From the NCBI GenBank assembly GCA_018340375.1, contig JAFFJZ010000010.1:15376001-15440000 (forward strand): DNA of 64,000 bases, given 5' to 3'. This document shows, piece after piece, positions 11,781-22,569 of the stretch. The notes beneath the pieces are model-generated. The model did not search any database and had not been told where the DNA came from. It saw only the letters and a list, made by a program, of their open reading frames with translations. Made by a program: the position numbers and the translations under genes. Each line of letters begins with the position of its first letter. The first letter of the stretch is position 1. This DNA is from Gonatopus flavifemur. Lineage: Eukaryota; Arthropoda; Insecta; Hymenoptera; Dryinidae.

Positions 11781-12567
11781 ATTCAAATATTGATTATTTT
11801 AAATGGACATGTTTTCAATCAATAATCCAAATCATTCATATCCAACTCGGCTCCATTTAATTATGATGCATTTGGAAAATAAAATCGAGTATATTAAGTA
11901 TATCTTAAATAAGTCAAAAACAGACTATTTCACGAACATCTGCAAATTCTTTCGAAAAGTCTTGAAACAGTCGCAAGACCCCTGACAGAATATTTGAAAC
12001 AACTCTCACATCTCTCCCAGGTAGAAATATTCTATTGAATCCTATTACAAATGGTGAAATTTCTAATTAAATATCATGGAATTCCATTGAAACTTATTCA
12101 TTTTCCCATTCGTCAATGAGATTTTATAGATTATTTGTAACAGGGCCGTGAGATAGGACTTCTTGAGTTGTGTAAGGTTTCTGGAATTCTATAAGAATTC
12201 AAGAAGAATTTTTTTTTCGAGAATTCTTTAGTGGATCATTCATTGCTGTCTAGACCTGGCTGGAGAAATTATTCTTGAAGAATCGGAGAACCTTTGCATA
12301 ACTCTCAAAATTATAACAAACGATATAAATATTTAATATAATCAATATTCATTTCAATTATGATTCAAAATAATCAATATTCAATATAATCAATTATTCG
12401 TCGATGGGAGAAACCTTTCTAAGTTTAAAAATTCTGCACACAAAAAAGAACAAAAATATAATTGAAAATTTCCCGGAATTTTTTTCATTTCCTGACGTTT
12501 TCCCGACGGAAGTACAATTCCTGACTAATTCCCGACTTTCCCGGAATTCCCGACTGCTAGACACCCT
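11781..12567. other. Right interior of the hAT-like element
   Basis: AT-rich; no transposase remnant recognised. A stretch at about 12020-12052 matches the first 33 bases of the window in reverse complement. GAATTC-containing short repeats lie near 12185-12225. Confidence 0.4.
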
Positions 12568-12568
12568 G

Positions 12569-13459
12569 TTTAATGTTTTCGTCTCAGAGGCGGAACGAGG
12601 CCTATTGATTCTGGTTCCGATCGGATAACGCGTTTTGAAAATATACCCGTTTCTGAGAATCGGGATTTTCGTTTTTGGCGTGCGATAACTCTCCTCAGAA
12701 TGCACCGATTTGATTAATTTTTTTTTTAAATCAGATAACACGTTTTGAAAATATTGCGGAATATGTTTTTGAAAATCGTGATTCTGCGACCGCTCATATC
12801 TCCGCTTCCTATCATCCGATTGCTATGAAATTTGTACCACGTTTTAGCTATGATCCGACAGTGCTTTCATACGAGTTTCATCCCAATTGGGTGAAAATGG
12901 TGAAGAAAAATTTTTGAGATCTGCATTATTGGACGATGTTTTGGAAGCGTGCCTTTTCTGTGTCCGTTTCATCCGCACTCCGTGGAATTTTGGGCATACT
13001 CAATTCGCGGGGTGGTGATTTGGTGATATAAATTTCGAGCGAATCGGAACGGAGAGAATAAAAAGGTGAGCACTAAGGTATGCAACAACTTTTGAAAATT
13101 TCGTGAATACCGTTCTCATGCAGATATCTTCCGTTCCTGTCCTCCGATTTTTATACAATGTTCACCTCAGATTTACGCAGTGCCAATTGCGGTTTCTCAT
13201 AAGTTTCAACCTGATCCTTACAGAAGAACGGAAGGAGGAGAGGAAAGATTTTATCGGAAATTGGGATTTCGCGACCACACGTATTTTCGTTTCTGGTTAT
13301 TCGATTGCAATGAAATTTATACCACGTTTCAGTTATGAATACATAGTATTTTCATACGAGTTTGAATTGCCTATTGAAAATTATTCGAGGCTCAGTTTTC
13401 GAGATATGAGCATCTTGAAATTTTTTCCAAGTTCAAATAATTTAAAACTATTGCGAACG
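12569..13459. repeat. Unclassified degenerate repeat
   Basis: The same sequence flanks the hAT-like element: the motif GCGATAACT(C/T)TCCTCAGAATGC lies left at about 9920-9940 and again at 12680-12705, so the element landed in a repeat. Inside, a block of about 70 bases (GCGACC...GATTGC(T/A)ATGAAATTT) occurs twice, near 12786 and 13268, about 484 bases apart. No coding frame or known family is recognised. Confidence 0.45.
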
Positions 13460-13603
13460 ATGCCATCTTAATTTCCAATGTAAGATGGGATTGACTAAAA
13501 TTCAGTCTTTCTCATTGCTTACTTTCAGTTGGAATAGGCGCTACTTTTGGCTGCATTTTGAAGCTGATATTCGGGATCACTTCAAGTTTTACTTTTTACT
13601 GTG
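13460..13603. mobile_element. Half copy of the CACAGTAAAAAGTAAAACTT foldback
   Basis: Matches the right arm of the full palindrome at 18444-18736 (GGAATAGGCGCTACTTTTGG, GATATTCGGGATCACTT, TTACTTTTTACTGTG). Only one arm is present and it begins abruptly at the palindrome axis. Its outer end abuts a mariner coding fragment at 13608. Confidence 0.8.
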
Positions 13604-13607
13604 CAGC

Positions 13608-13738
13608 CACGATACGATGCAAAAGAACTTTTCCTTTCCTGCCGTTGAAGCAGTAGTTTACACGTGACAAAACGCCGTTCGATGTCTCTTGGCTTCAATT
13701 CATACAGCACCCAGTGTCCTTGCTTCAAGATCATTCCC
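13608..13738 (-). pseudogene. Mariner transposase central fragment
   Basis: Minus-strand translation gives GMILKQGHWVLYELKPRD followed by IERRFVTCKLLLQRQERK; then, after a frameshift, LHRIV. This is the region just upstream of the first catalytic aspartate in mariner transposases. It ends where the foldback arm at 13603 begins, before the TGDE motif. It is collinear with the fragments at 17.2 and 9.6 kb. Confidence 0.85.
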
Positions 13739-13825
13739 TAGTAGAAATTTGACAGGGAATTCCCTATTAGAAGCATGGCCCTCGTAAGGCTGCAATAGGA
13801 AACTCCTAATTGAGGAAAACTTTTA

Positions 13826-14407
13826 ATTACCTTATCAGGTCCTGACATGGCATCATGTTTAGGACCTTACAACAATGTAACGCAAGGTTTTTGACAGGTC
13901 AGATTTTCCCTTTCAGTAACTCAGACACGGTATTCCTATCAGAACCTGATCAGGATTGCCTTGACTCATCCGTATTTGAATTATGAGGTAACTGTCAAGA
14001 TATCTTGATCAGGACCTGATCAGGATCGCCTTGGCTCATCCGTATTTTAATCATGTGATAATCGACAAGACAGCCGAATCAGGACCTGATCAATTCAGAA
14101 CGATGAATGTATCAAACTATTCAAAATTTTCACAGGACTCATTAGAAATTTACCTGTCTTTTTGAAATGTTCAACTGAGGTCTATTTGGATCATCAGTAG
14201 AATTCCTTCTGTTGGGGGAGTTTCAAAAAATTTTATGAAAAGTGAATTCCATGAAAATTAAATTGAATGTTAGAATATAGCTTAGATGAGGTCGTGATTG
14301 GGAATTCCGCTACCACCCTGATCAGATCCTGATTGGGAAACGTTTGGTTTTCCTGATCAGGATCTTATCTTTTCCCTGCGTTACATTTTTGTCAGGACCT
14401 TATCAGA
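13826..14407. repeat. CCTGATCAGG-rich foldback with 70-bp tandem units
   Basis: Imperfect inverted repeat: the left side has CCTTATCAGGTCCTGACA and GTAACGCAAGG, the right side has CCTGCGTTACATT and GTCAGGACCTTATCAG. In the middle a 70-base unit starting GATCAGGAT is repeated twice (13948, 14018) with a partial third at 14088. The palindrome CCTGATCAGG recurs. Similar TTCCCTGATCAG words continue past 15522, so the 1.1-kb CACTGTA element was inserted in the right edge of this repeat. Confidence 0.55.
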
Positions 14408-14418
14408 TACTCAAGCTA

Positions 14419-15521
14419 CACTGTAAAAAAAAACTGGAACTTTACTGTGCAACTGGACTGGAAATTTCCAGTGCTAGTACTGGAATATGGATATTCCAGT
14501 ACATGTACAGAGATTTTGTTGTTACGTTACTGAAAATTTACCAAGCATAACTGAAAATTCAGTCATTGTACTGGAATTTTCAAGTTTGAGATGATGTACT
14601 GAAATTTTGCCATGATTTCGCGAAAATTTTACCGGCTCGTACTACAATTTTATAGTTCTTGTGCACCAAAAAAAAATATTCCCTCAAAAAGGACTTGAGA
14701 AAAAATTTGGAATTTAGAAAAAAAAACCTAATCGTTGGTATACTGGAATTATACAGGTTTTCAACTGCAATTCTCAAGTTTTGTGATGGAATTTTCCAGT
14801 TACTATGCAATTGAATTATACAGGTTTTGAACTGCAATTTTCAGGTCGTGTGATGGAATTTTCCAGTTGCTATGCAACGGAATTTAATCACTATTGCACT
14901 GAAATTTTCCACTTCTATTGGACTTCGTCATTTCTGGCAGGAAAAATTTCAAGTCTTTATATTAAAAATTTCCTGATTGAGATTTTGAATAATAATTGTA
15001 ATTGTAGCCAATGAAATTGATATATGAGGTTTTTCCAAGACTTATCCTCTTGTGTTCTAGATATGAAGCATATGTAGTAACCCAAGCTGGCCTTCCAACA
15101 TGTCGCGCTATAGCTCATCGGTTAGGTCTTAGGTTTCAGTTGGTAGGCAGGTAGAAAAGTGTGGGTTCAAATCCTGTTAGGTAGACATGAGTTTCTGTCC
15201 ATCCAAATGAACGATCAAAAGTTTCTCAATCATCTTGGAACACAAGGACCCTGCAAAATCACTTTGCGTGAGCAATTTTTTTTCAATTTTCATGGATATT
15301 TTCAGCATTAATTTTCCAGTACATGTCCTGGAAAAGTCCAGCTCGTGTACTGAAAAATTCCAGTACCGAGGCTCAGAAAATTTCCAGTTTTGATGTGGAA
15401 ATTCCATAACGTTTGCACTGAATTTTTGCAGTACAAATGTGCTGAAATTTTCCGGTACATGTACAGGTTAATGACTTCCAGTACATGTACTGGAATTTTC
15501 CGGTGAAATTTTTTTACAGTG
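14419..15521. mobile_element. CACTGTAAAAAA foldback transposon, 1.1 kb
   Basis: Inverted ends CACTGTAAAAAAAAACTGGA and (complement) CACTGTAAAAAAATTTCACC, flanked by TA on both sides (14417-14418, 15522-15523), consistent with Tc1/mariner-type integration. The interior is built from many variants of GGAATTTTCCAGT in both orientations, such as CCAGTACATGTACTGG. A tRNA-like segment (15104-15181) interrupts the pattern. No transposase frame. The same CACTGTAAAAA terminus recurs in smaller elements at 38.7-39.7, 42.3 and 47.2 kb. Confidence 0.8.
15104..15181 (+). other. tRNA-derived sequence (SINE-like or pseudo-tRNA)
   Basis: A TAGCTCATCGGTTAGG stretch resembles a tRNA A box and D arm, and GGGTTCAAATCC matches the B box, but the boxes are about 50 bases apart and the middle repeats TTAGG/GTTGG words instead of an anticodon arm. 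A functional tRNA is unlikely; a tRNA-derived SINE head is the better reading. Confidence 0.45.
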
Positions 15522-15523
15522 TA

Positions 15524-15907
15524 GGCCCTGAACAGGAATCAGGCATACCTGATCTGGACCCGATGTTTTCCATATCAAAATTTCTACTAGGGTTCCTAAC
15601 ATTTTTAAATGTTTGGAAACAGTTAACTCATCATCTTATAATTGTTTTCCAAGTTTTGCTAGCGTCTGAGATTAGTCCTCATCGAGTAATTCCACGAATT
15701 CTCTGTCTTCAAATTTTTTTGGTGCACCAGAACGTTCTTTATCCTCCAGTTCAAAATCATTTTTTTTTAAGCGTCGAAACCAGTCTGTGCATTTCGTATC
15801 CAACAGAGCATTGTCACCATCACAGTAAAAAGAAAAACTCAATTTCAGTTAGAATATGAGCTGAATTTGAGATGCAGTCGAACGAAGGCTCATTAGACTT
15901 AAAGTCA
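15524..15907. other. Unassigned sequence between two MITEs
   Basis: The first 50 bases still carry CCTGATC-type words of the repeat at 13.8-14.4 kb. The rest is unrecognised; open frames here overlap the neighbouring MITE and are not credible genes. Confidence 0.4.
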
Positions 15908-16156
15908 CCCTGTTGAAAAAATCCAGGTGGGAATCCATACAGGAATCCAGATGGATTCCCATGTTTTCCTGTAGGAAGTTCGGATGGTTTCCTATGGATT
16001 TGCTTGAATCCCATGGTTTCCTACGTGAATTCCCACCTGGTTTCTCACATGGGAAATTTTTATCATGGATTCCCAGGAGTTCCAACTGGATTTTCAAGCT
16101 TCCTATGGGGATTTCGGATGGGTGCCTGGATTCCCACCTGGATTTTTGCAATAGGG
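15908..16156. mobile_element. Foldback MITE, AAAAATCCAGGTGGGAATCC ends
   Basis: Inverted ends CCCTGTTGAAAAAATCCAGG and CCCTATTGCAAAAATCCAGG, each followed by TGGGAATCCA. The interior consists of repeated CATGGATTCC / GGAATCC words in both directions. The longer open frames in this interval arise from the repeat structure. Confidence 0.75.
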
Positions 16157-16460
16157 CAGCCACTGGAGCACCTTCTCACACTCAAACAAGGATACAGCTT
16201 ACATTAATCTCTATTGAACTGAAATTAAAACTGATTTTGAATTCAAATTCAAAGTGAATTGTTGCTGATGAATGGGTTCGTCCATTGTTTTTTGTTTTGT
16301 TCTACTGAACATGGCGTTACCTATCGAAGATGAGAAATATGTTTGTGTTTATGCGGAGGATACAAAAAAAAATTTCTATATTGTATGAATTTATTCACTT
16401 CACTTGTCGACTGTTCAATTATATCGTGATCGTAGTTTTGGAGGATTGAACATCTTTAAC
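16157..16460. other. Unassigned sequence
   Basis: No gene or repeat recognised. Confidence 0.4.
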
Positions 16461-16539
16461 CCCCATCGGGAGATTCGAACCCACGTTGTTGCTGGAATGA
16501 CCGCCCCAGTCCTTTGCGTTTAACCACTCCGTCATGGTA
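16461..16539 (-). other. tRNA-Leu/Ser-like pseudo-tRNA or SINE head
   Basis: On the minus strand ACGGAGTGGTTAAACGCAAA resembles the D arm of a type II tRNA, followed about 25 bases later by GTGGGTTCGAATCTC, a canonical B box, and a T arm. The acceptor strands pair only partly (two mismatches and a wobble by hand) and no clean anticodon arm forms. Downstream is an A-rich tail region. Best read as a tRNA-derived SINE or decayed tRNA copy. Confidence 0.5.
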
Positions 16540-17137
16540 CCGTTTCGATCGACAGATGTAATGAATCCTTTCATGATCGTACCATTTGATAGCATGTGTC
16601 GTGTGAAGTCAAAGATAAATTTGGAAAACATTTGACGGGAACTGAGAATTATTGCAAATGTGAATACCTCTGAAAGTTTAAATAAATCCCAATTGATGTT
16701 GTAATGTTCAAGTGGAAGTGTCGACATAAACGATCCATTAACAGGGCGGAAAATCCAATAACAAGCTTTTACGAAGTTGGTATTACAAATTGTTACCGAA
16801 TTCGTGAGGCATCTTGAATAATAAATACAAAACCTGAAATAATTTGACTGAATTGAAATTGTAATTAATTATATGCACATATATACGTGTACGTATAAAC
16901 AATTGTAACATTGAAAATGGAAGAATCCTAATTTTATTTTCAGATATTTTTTGACTGAATTATCCATCAAATTCTACATGGCTGACTATAAGATATGCAT
17001 TGCTGATAATCAGCACATTATCCGATTTAATTGAGTTCAATATGGCCTCAACTCTTTTTCGTCCCATATTATGGCTGAAATCGTAATATTGCTGACTTCA
17101 AGCCTCATCTGAAAATCAGTACTTTTTACTGTGATAA
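16540..17137. other. Unassigned sequence with a CACAGTAAAAAGTA end
   Basis: Mostly unrecognised. At 17112-17133 the minus strand reads CACAGTAAAAAGTACTGA, sharing its first 13 bases with the CACAGTAAAAAG foldback family, and it cuts the mariner frame immediately after VETY. A related but distinct MITE may extend leftward from here; the other end was not found. Confidence 0.4.
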
Positions 17138-17417
17138 TAAGTCTCAACAAGAATTCTAGGTGCTTCAGCTGCAGATTTCTTTTGAATGAAGTAGTGCAAT
17201 AAAATTCCCCGCAAATACACTTTAATTGGCACAAAAGTAGACGTTTTCGGAATTAATAAACAATTGCTTTGTTTACACTAAAGTGAACTATCATACACTG
17301 AAATTTCAGGTTAGATAGAGTACTTCCTTGCAAGTGCGTTACCATTCGAAATTTCAAGCACGGAGTACTGTTAGTGCTATCTGTGACGAAACAGCGAGAA
17401 CTTATTCAAGGTCCTAA
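17138..17417 (-). pseudogene. Mariner 5' end and transposase N-terminus
   Basis: The minus strand starts after a TA (17418-17419) with TTAGGACCTTGAATAAGTTC, then TCGCTGTTT, the inverted partner of the 3' end at 9554. About 180 bases on it encodes VPIKVYLRGILLHYFIQKK, SAAEAPRILVETY: the conserved N-terminus (first helix-turn-helix) of a mariner transposase. No start ATG is preserved in that frame. The frame stops at 17138, where a CACAGTAAAAAG sequence interrupts it. Confidence 0.88.
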
Positions 17418-17419
17418 TA

Positions 17420-18443
17420 GTTTCCAAGGTAGCTTTGTTATGTGCATAATATAATCCTTATAATTATTGAGGTTAGGTTTCATTGATTTGATACAGCAAA
17501 ACCAGGATAAAATAATTCGAATCAATTCAATTTCTTTGAAATACTTCGAATTTTGGTTAAAACATGTATCTAAAATAGGTGTACTTTGGAGTACAAAATT
17601 TGTACAATTGAAATATATCACTTTAATAACAATCAATATGTTCTTTAACCCGATTATTTTTCATAAACATTTACGCTATTAATGTTTCTTGTGAATAAAG
17701 GCAATAACTTGTCAGAATTTGATCAGTTTTATATGAATTTTAATAATCATATTAGACAAATCAGTTCCCAATAAGTTAGTAATCAGTTTTTCCTGCTTAG
17801 TTTTTCCTCATCAGTGCCTCATCAGTAATAGGGAAAACTGATATGTCTACTAAGGGAGTTATTACATCAGAATCTCAGAAAAAAAAGATTACATCAAGAG
17901 TTTTATTATATAATTAAAGGAGAAAAAGAAGCTGCAGAGTAGCTGGTATCTGAAGACTGGTCTATATACGAGGAAACGGTAGCTTTTGAAAAATCATCGA
18001 ATTTGATCTATAGACCGTGGAAGTCAGTTCAGGTGATTAAACTTTCTTCCAAAGAAAGGCGAAGGGAAGATACACTTTAGACACTTGCTTTTCGATCTAT
18101 AAAAGTAGCGTGCTTCAGCGATGAAAGAGATAAAATTCATTCTACAGAATCTTCCATTCTTGAGATTGACAGTTGCATGGTTTAATCATGCCTTCATTAA
18201 CGTAGGTGCTCACGATGAAAGGAAAGACGATGATATTAAAGATGTGTTATATGGGGAATTAGAGCGTATCGCGATTAGATGAAAAACAAGAGATTTCACG
18301 TTTACCGACCCACCTAATTGCACACCGTTTTGTGCATGAGTTCTCGTGGAGTGGATATTTGATACTTAAACATTGAGAATTCCCTTCAATGACAATCACG
18401 TACGTTGAATATCGGATAGAATTATTGCTAACATCAAGGGCCA
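17420..18443. other. Unassigned AT-rich sequence
   Basis: No gene is supportable. TGATCAG / TCATCAG words cluster at 17715-17850, resembling the cluster at 4715-4880. Confidence 0.4.
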
Positions 18444-18736
18444 TCACAGTGAAAAGTAAAACTTAAAGTGATTCCGAATATCAGCTTAAAAATGCAGCCA
18501 AAAGTAGCGCCTATTCCAACTGAAAGTAAGCAATGAAGAAGACTGAATTTCAGTCAATTCCATCTTACTTTGGAAATTAAGATGGAATTCCAAAGTAAAT
18601 TAATTTCCAAAGTAAGATGGAATTGACTGAAATTCAGTCTTCTTCATTGCTTACTTTCAGTTGGAATAGGCGCTACTTTTGGCTGCATGTTTAAGCTGAT
18701 ATTCGGGATCACTTTAAGTTTTACTTTTTACTGTGA
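18444..18736. mobile_element. CACAGTGAAAAGTAAAACTT palindromic MITE, full copy
   Basis: A nearly perfect palindrome of 293 bp: left tip TCACAGTGAAAAGTAAAACT, right tip AGTTTTACTTTTTACTGTGA; arms of about 125 bases contain GAATATCAGCTT, GCCAAAAGTAGCGCCTATTC and AACTGAAAGTAAGCAATGAA. The centre repeats AAGTAAGATGGAATT and CCAAAGTAAATTAATTTCC. Half of it recurs at 13460-13603. Confidence 0.85.
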
Positions 18737-19179
18737 TGGAGCATTAGAAAACAGACAAAATTTTGCTACGTAGTTTTTAAATAACTAAGCAATGATTACG
18801 AATTTTTACTATATAGCAATGAAGTGCACTGCTAGGGTTTGGCTCTAAATATAAATCCAAAGCCCAAAACATATTACTAAACATGAGAAAATGAGTTATA
18901 AAAATTATTGACATTTGTAAGTTAATGTGTTTATAATCTTTTGAATAATTCTTAGGAATCATTTGCAATTTCAATTTCATATTCAAAGCTCAATTTTAGC
19001 AATGTACTTTTTCACTGCGGATTTAAGATTTGTATTTATCGCTCAGTTGATCAGAGAGTACGCAGCAAAATTTTGCCCATTCCTTGAAGGACCCCATGGT
19101 CCTGAATTCGAAATTTCCTTTGGTGAAACTCCACGTGAATTCACGTGAATTTGGATCACAAAATTTCATGTTCTCAAGC
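18737..19179. other. Unassigned sequence
   Basis: No gene or repeat recognised. Confidence 0.4.
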
Positions 19180-19346
19180 AGGAGTGAAGCCGCTGTAACG
19201 CTGACAGCCGATTGTCACAATTTTTCTTTTTTCACAAAGAGAAAACGTGATTAAATATCTAAGACCTTCAAGCGAATAATTGAATTCTGCCTGATCGATT
19301 TCTGCTACAACCATCGGCTGCCAGCTTTACGGCTGCGAGTACGGCT
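19180..19346. mobile_element. GCAGCCGTAAAGCTGGCAG foldback MITE, copy 1
   Basis: Left arm GTGAAGCCGCTGTAACGCTG then ACAGCCGATTG; right arm (complement) GCAGCCGTAAAGCTGGCAGC then CGATGG. Two relatives lie at 34963-35172 and 39207-39419. Confidence 0.6.
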
Positions 19347-21660
19347 GCGGTATTAGTTTATCAAGATGTAAACATGAAAACATATCAAAATCACAACATC
19401 AAGAACAAGTTTAATCATCAACAGTATGCCAGAACCTTATTCGATTCCAACAATACCACGTTACATTGATAATAGAATTAGAGAACAGGGAAAGATATAA
19501 AGGGAAGTGAGGAAGAAAATAGACGAAATTGAGAAGACAAAAAAATGAACTCAACTCTCTCCTCCTCTTCCCTCGCTTCAGGGATCCAATGGGGTTTGGA
19601 CGGCATAGTCTATTACCAAGTTCATTCCTGGCAAATTCACTTACACCAGCAGTCTCGAGATGATTATCAAACACATTTAAAAACACCAATCCTCGCCAGG
19701 TACGTTAAACTCTGACGAAGATTCACTGTGATGCTTGTTCCATTACTCAAACTACTTTTTGAAGTAATGAAGAAGAGTGAAAGCAAACGTCTGGCCTCGA
19801 ATTCATTGCTCCGGCAACATCCCATATCGACTTCACGTTCCTTTTGAATTGATGCTGAATGTATTGTAAGAACACCTTGACGTTACCAAACTACACATTC
19901 TCAAACTTTCTCATTCAACATTCGCCATGGAACCTTTTGAAGTGGTTCCCCAAGAACAATCGAATGAAATCCCATAGAAATCCGAAGAGATTGTTGCCTT
20001 GAGACGTCGATGCTCGGTGCTATGAATATATTAGAATTCTTTTTCGAGAAAAAGCAACATACATTTTTTCGTTCTAAAACATCGGTTTCCTGCATCATCA
20101 TTAAATGTGGAATGAACCTTGAAATGCGTGTGTTTCTACCAAGTAGAAACGTTGAATAAACCTTGAATCGATTAAATGATTCTCGTTTTATAAATAACGT
20201 TGAAATGTATTTGCTGTATACGACAGACGCATCAATGAAGCTCTTCTTTATCTTTATAATTGAGTTCGTTCATATCTATTCGTTATAGAACAATAATACG
20301 AGGAAATTGTGAAAAAAACGAACGAATACAGGATGGGCAAGTCATATTGAATTTTATCCACTTAAAAAGGTTCATTTTACTTGTGAACGAGGCGCTACCC
20401 TTCCTATTCGTTCTTCCTTCCGTCCGTCTCTTTTCCCTCCCTTCGCGCCATCAAAGAGAATTCCGTCTGGCTTTTGACATTGTTACTAGTGGCTGCACAA
20501 ACATACATTCGAGCACCTACACGCAACGCACGTAAATACTTAGATTCAGCGATCCGTGAACCTTATGATTGACATTGCTCGATGGGATTTCATTGTCACT
20601 TTGCGTAATTTTAACGAAGATGAAAATTCGTATAATTTAGACTGTGGGTTGATCGGTGGTCACAAGTGTATGAAACTGTCATCAATCTCATCGTTGACTG
20701 ACATTTTGTGACGGAGAATGTCAAAATATGCGCAGTATAGATCGTAAGAATCAATCTGGATATCATGATTTTGATAACATTGATTTTGACATTGAATTGT
20801 TATAACGAGATAAACAACCAGTGTCTTAGAATTGACCGATCAGGAAGAATTACGATGAATTTATATACCACCAACTGCAACCTCCAGACACGTGTCTCCC
20901 TATAGGATTAGAGTTTCATTTTTACAAGTGATTACACCGAGGGCTTCCCATCATTTCCATACCGTTTGATTATAAAATGAGGGTGACGTGTGTAGCCCAT
21001 AGAATCATATATGCAACACAGTAAAATAACTCGTCATTGCATTGTGCTTTTGTCATACACGTTATGATATCATTTTCCAATGCCTGCTTTGGCATTCACC
21101 AAGAATCCGTGAAATAACCACGTTAATTAAGGGAAAAAATGTTAATGAAAACAAGCGAATTACACGGCGGATTGCATTTGCTACAGGGAATATGCTGAAA
21201 CCTAGTTTCAATGCAACGGGTTTCTTTGTTTCGTGTATTTGTTCTCTTTCCAGCGTCTCCCTGTAGATTCATGTGATACGCGTATCTGTTCGGTGCAACG
21301 CCCCATCTTCGCCTTCCATATCACATTATATACCAAAGAACTGTACTTGAGTGCAAAATTTGAGTGACAATCTTGTTTATTGAATTTGAAATTCGATTAA
21401 GGAAAGGTTCTTATTAATACGAGTCCCGAAATAAGGTGATTTTCTTGAAATTTTCATTCATAGGAGGAAGTAAATAAAGAACTTGAGTTCTTTGACACTT
21501 ACTCAATGAGTCTTAGAGTATAATTTCCGGTGGAGATATTAAATTTCAAATATTCCACGTTTCTTTGAAAAGTGGTGAAATATTTTTGATCGGTAATGGT
21601 AATGTATACCTCCCGAACAAGTCCCGATCGCCACCCTGGTCAACAAATCTGGTTGAATCC
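19347..21660. other. Unrecognised, possibly single-copy sequence
   Basis: About 2.3 kb of mixed composition without inverted repeats that I can find. Short open frames (for example 19411-19689 minus, 20260-20535 plus) lack recognisable domains. This could be ordinary intergenic or intronic sequence. Confidence 0.4.
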
Positions 21661-22004
21661 GATAAAGAAGAATCCTATCGGAATGAATTGAGTTTCTACA
21701 TCGGAAATTTTCAATTGCTACCAATAAAATTTTTCTCATTGGACTGAATCGGTTTTTTATCAATGATGAAAATTCCAATTGAATCTGATAAAGGAAATTC
21801 TATCGGAATGAATTGAGTTTCTGCATCGGACATTTCAGATTGATACCAATAAAAATCTCTCTAACTGGATTGAATCGTTTTATTTTCTATTAGCAATTAA
21901 TATTTAAATTGACTCTGATGAAAAATAGTCTATCGGAATGAACTGGGTTTCTGTATCGGTGATGTCCCATTGGTTCCGATTAGAATTCTTCTAATGGGTT
22001 GGAG
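21661..22004. repeat. Tandem array, about 126-130 bp unit, 2.7 copies
   Basis: Units start with GAT(A/G)AA at 21661, 21787 and 21917. Each carries TATCGGAATGAA(T/C)TG(A/G)GTTTCT, then ATCGG, then CCAATAAAAAT-like and TGGA(C/T)TGAATCG blocks. The third unit is truncated and more diverged. Related phrases (GAATTGGATATTC, TCGGAATGA-like) occur around 22330-22560 and 24580-24960. Confidence 0.8.
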
Positions 22005-22569
22005 TATATTCTTACAATAACGTTGAAAACCAATACCTCAAATCAGGGGAATCCTCATCAAAAGGATCTCGCGCAGGGTAACACAATGATTGCGCACCCC
22101 GTGACGAAAATTCTATTCAACTTCCGTTGGATGCTATTACGGTAGCAACTCATCTGTAAATTCGATCAAACATTGATTCAGAGCCCTTTATAATCCCTCG
22201 AACAATTGTTTTCATCTTTATGTTTCAACCGTGTAAGAAGGCCATCTGGTGACTCATAAGAGAAGCTTCAGATTTCATCGAGCATGCGCATTTTCAGCTT
22301 GACATTACGGCAAACCCCAATAAAAACCAATTAACCATTAAAATGGAACAATCCTGAAAGTGAATCAGGTATTTCCTATACAAACCATCAAATTTCAAAT
22401 CTACATACATTATTTCCATTCGTCTCTGTAAATAGACATCATGAAACATTCCAATCAAAACTTCTCAATTCGAATTGAATATTTTATACACAAACGGATT
22501 GAAAATTTAGATTCAAGAACTTTGCTATTGTTTCCAGTAAATTTGGATTACAAAACAATCCAATCGAAC
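22005..22569. other. Unassigned AT-rich sequence
   Basis: Loose similarity to the flanks at 24.58-24.96 kb (AACAATCC..., ACAAACC...ATTGAA). No gene recognised. Confidence 0.35.

Larger units (their letters stand above)
9968..12568. mobile_element. hAT-like non-autonomous element, CAGGGTGTCTAGCA ends
   Basis: Inverted 14-base ends CAGGGTGTCTAGCA, followed on each side by GGGAATTCC-type subterminal motifs (near 9995 and 12540). TTTAAT is present on both flanks (9962-9967 and 12569-12574), a candidate target duplication, although six bases is shorter than the eight usual for hAT. Size 2.6 kb, of which about 1.65 kb (10126-11780) is a separate inserted element. No transposase frame is seen. A 17-base stub of the left end recurs at 5609-5625 because the tandem duplication ended inside it. 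The hAT assignment rests only on the CAGGG start; another superfamily is possible. Confidence 0.6.

Noticed and set aside
15485..16257. Several open frames of 100-124 codons
   Set aside because: They overlap on both strands across the GGAATCC-rich MITE and its flank; no frame is favoured.
16461..16539. Functional tRNA-Leu or tRNA-Ser gene
   Set aside because: Acceptor strands mispair and no proper anticodon arm forms by hand folding.
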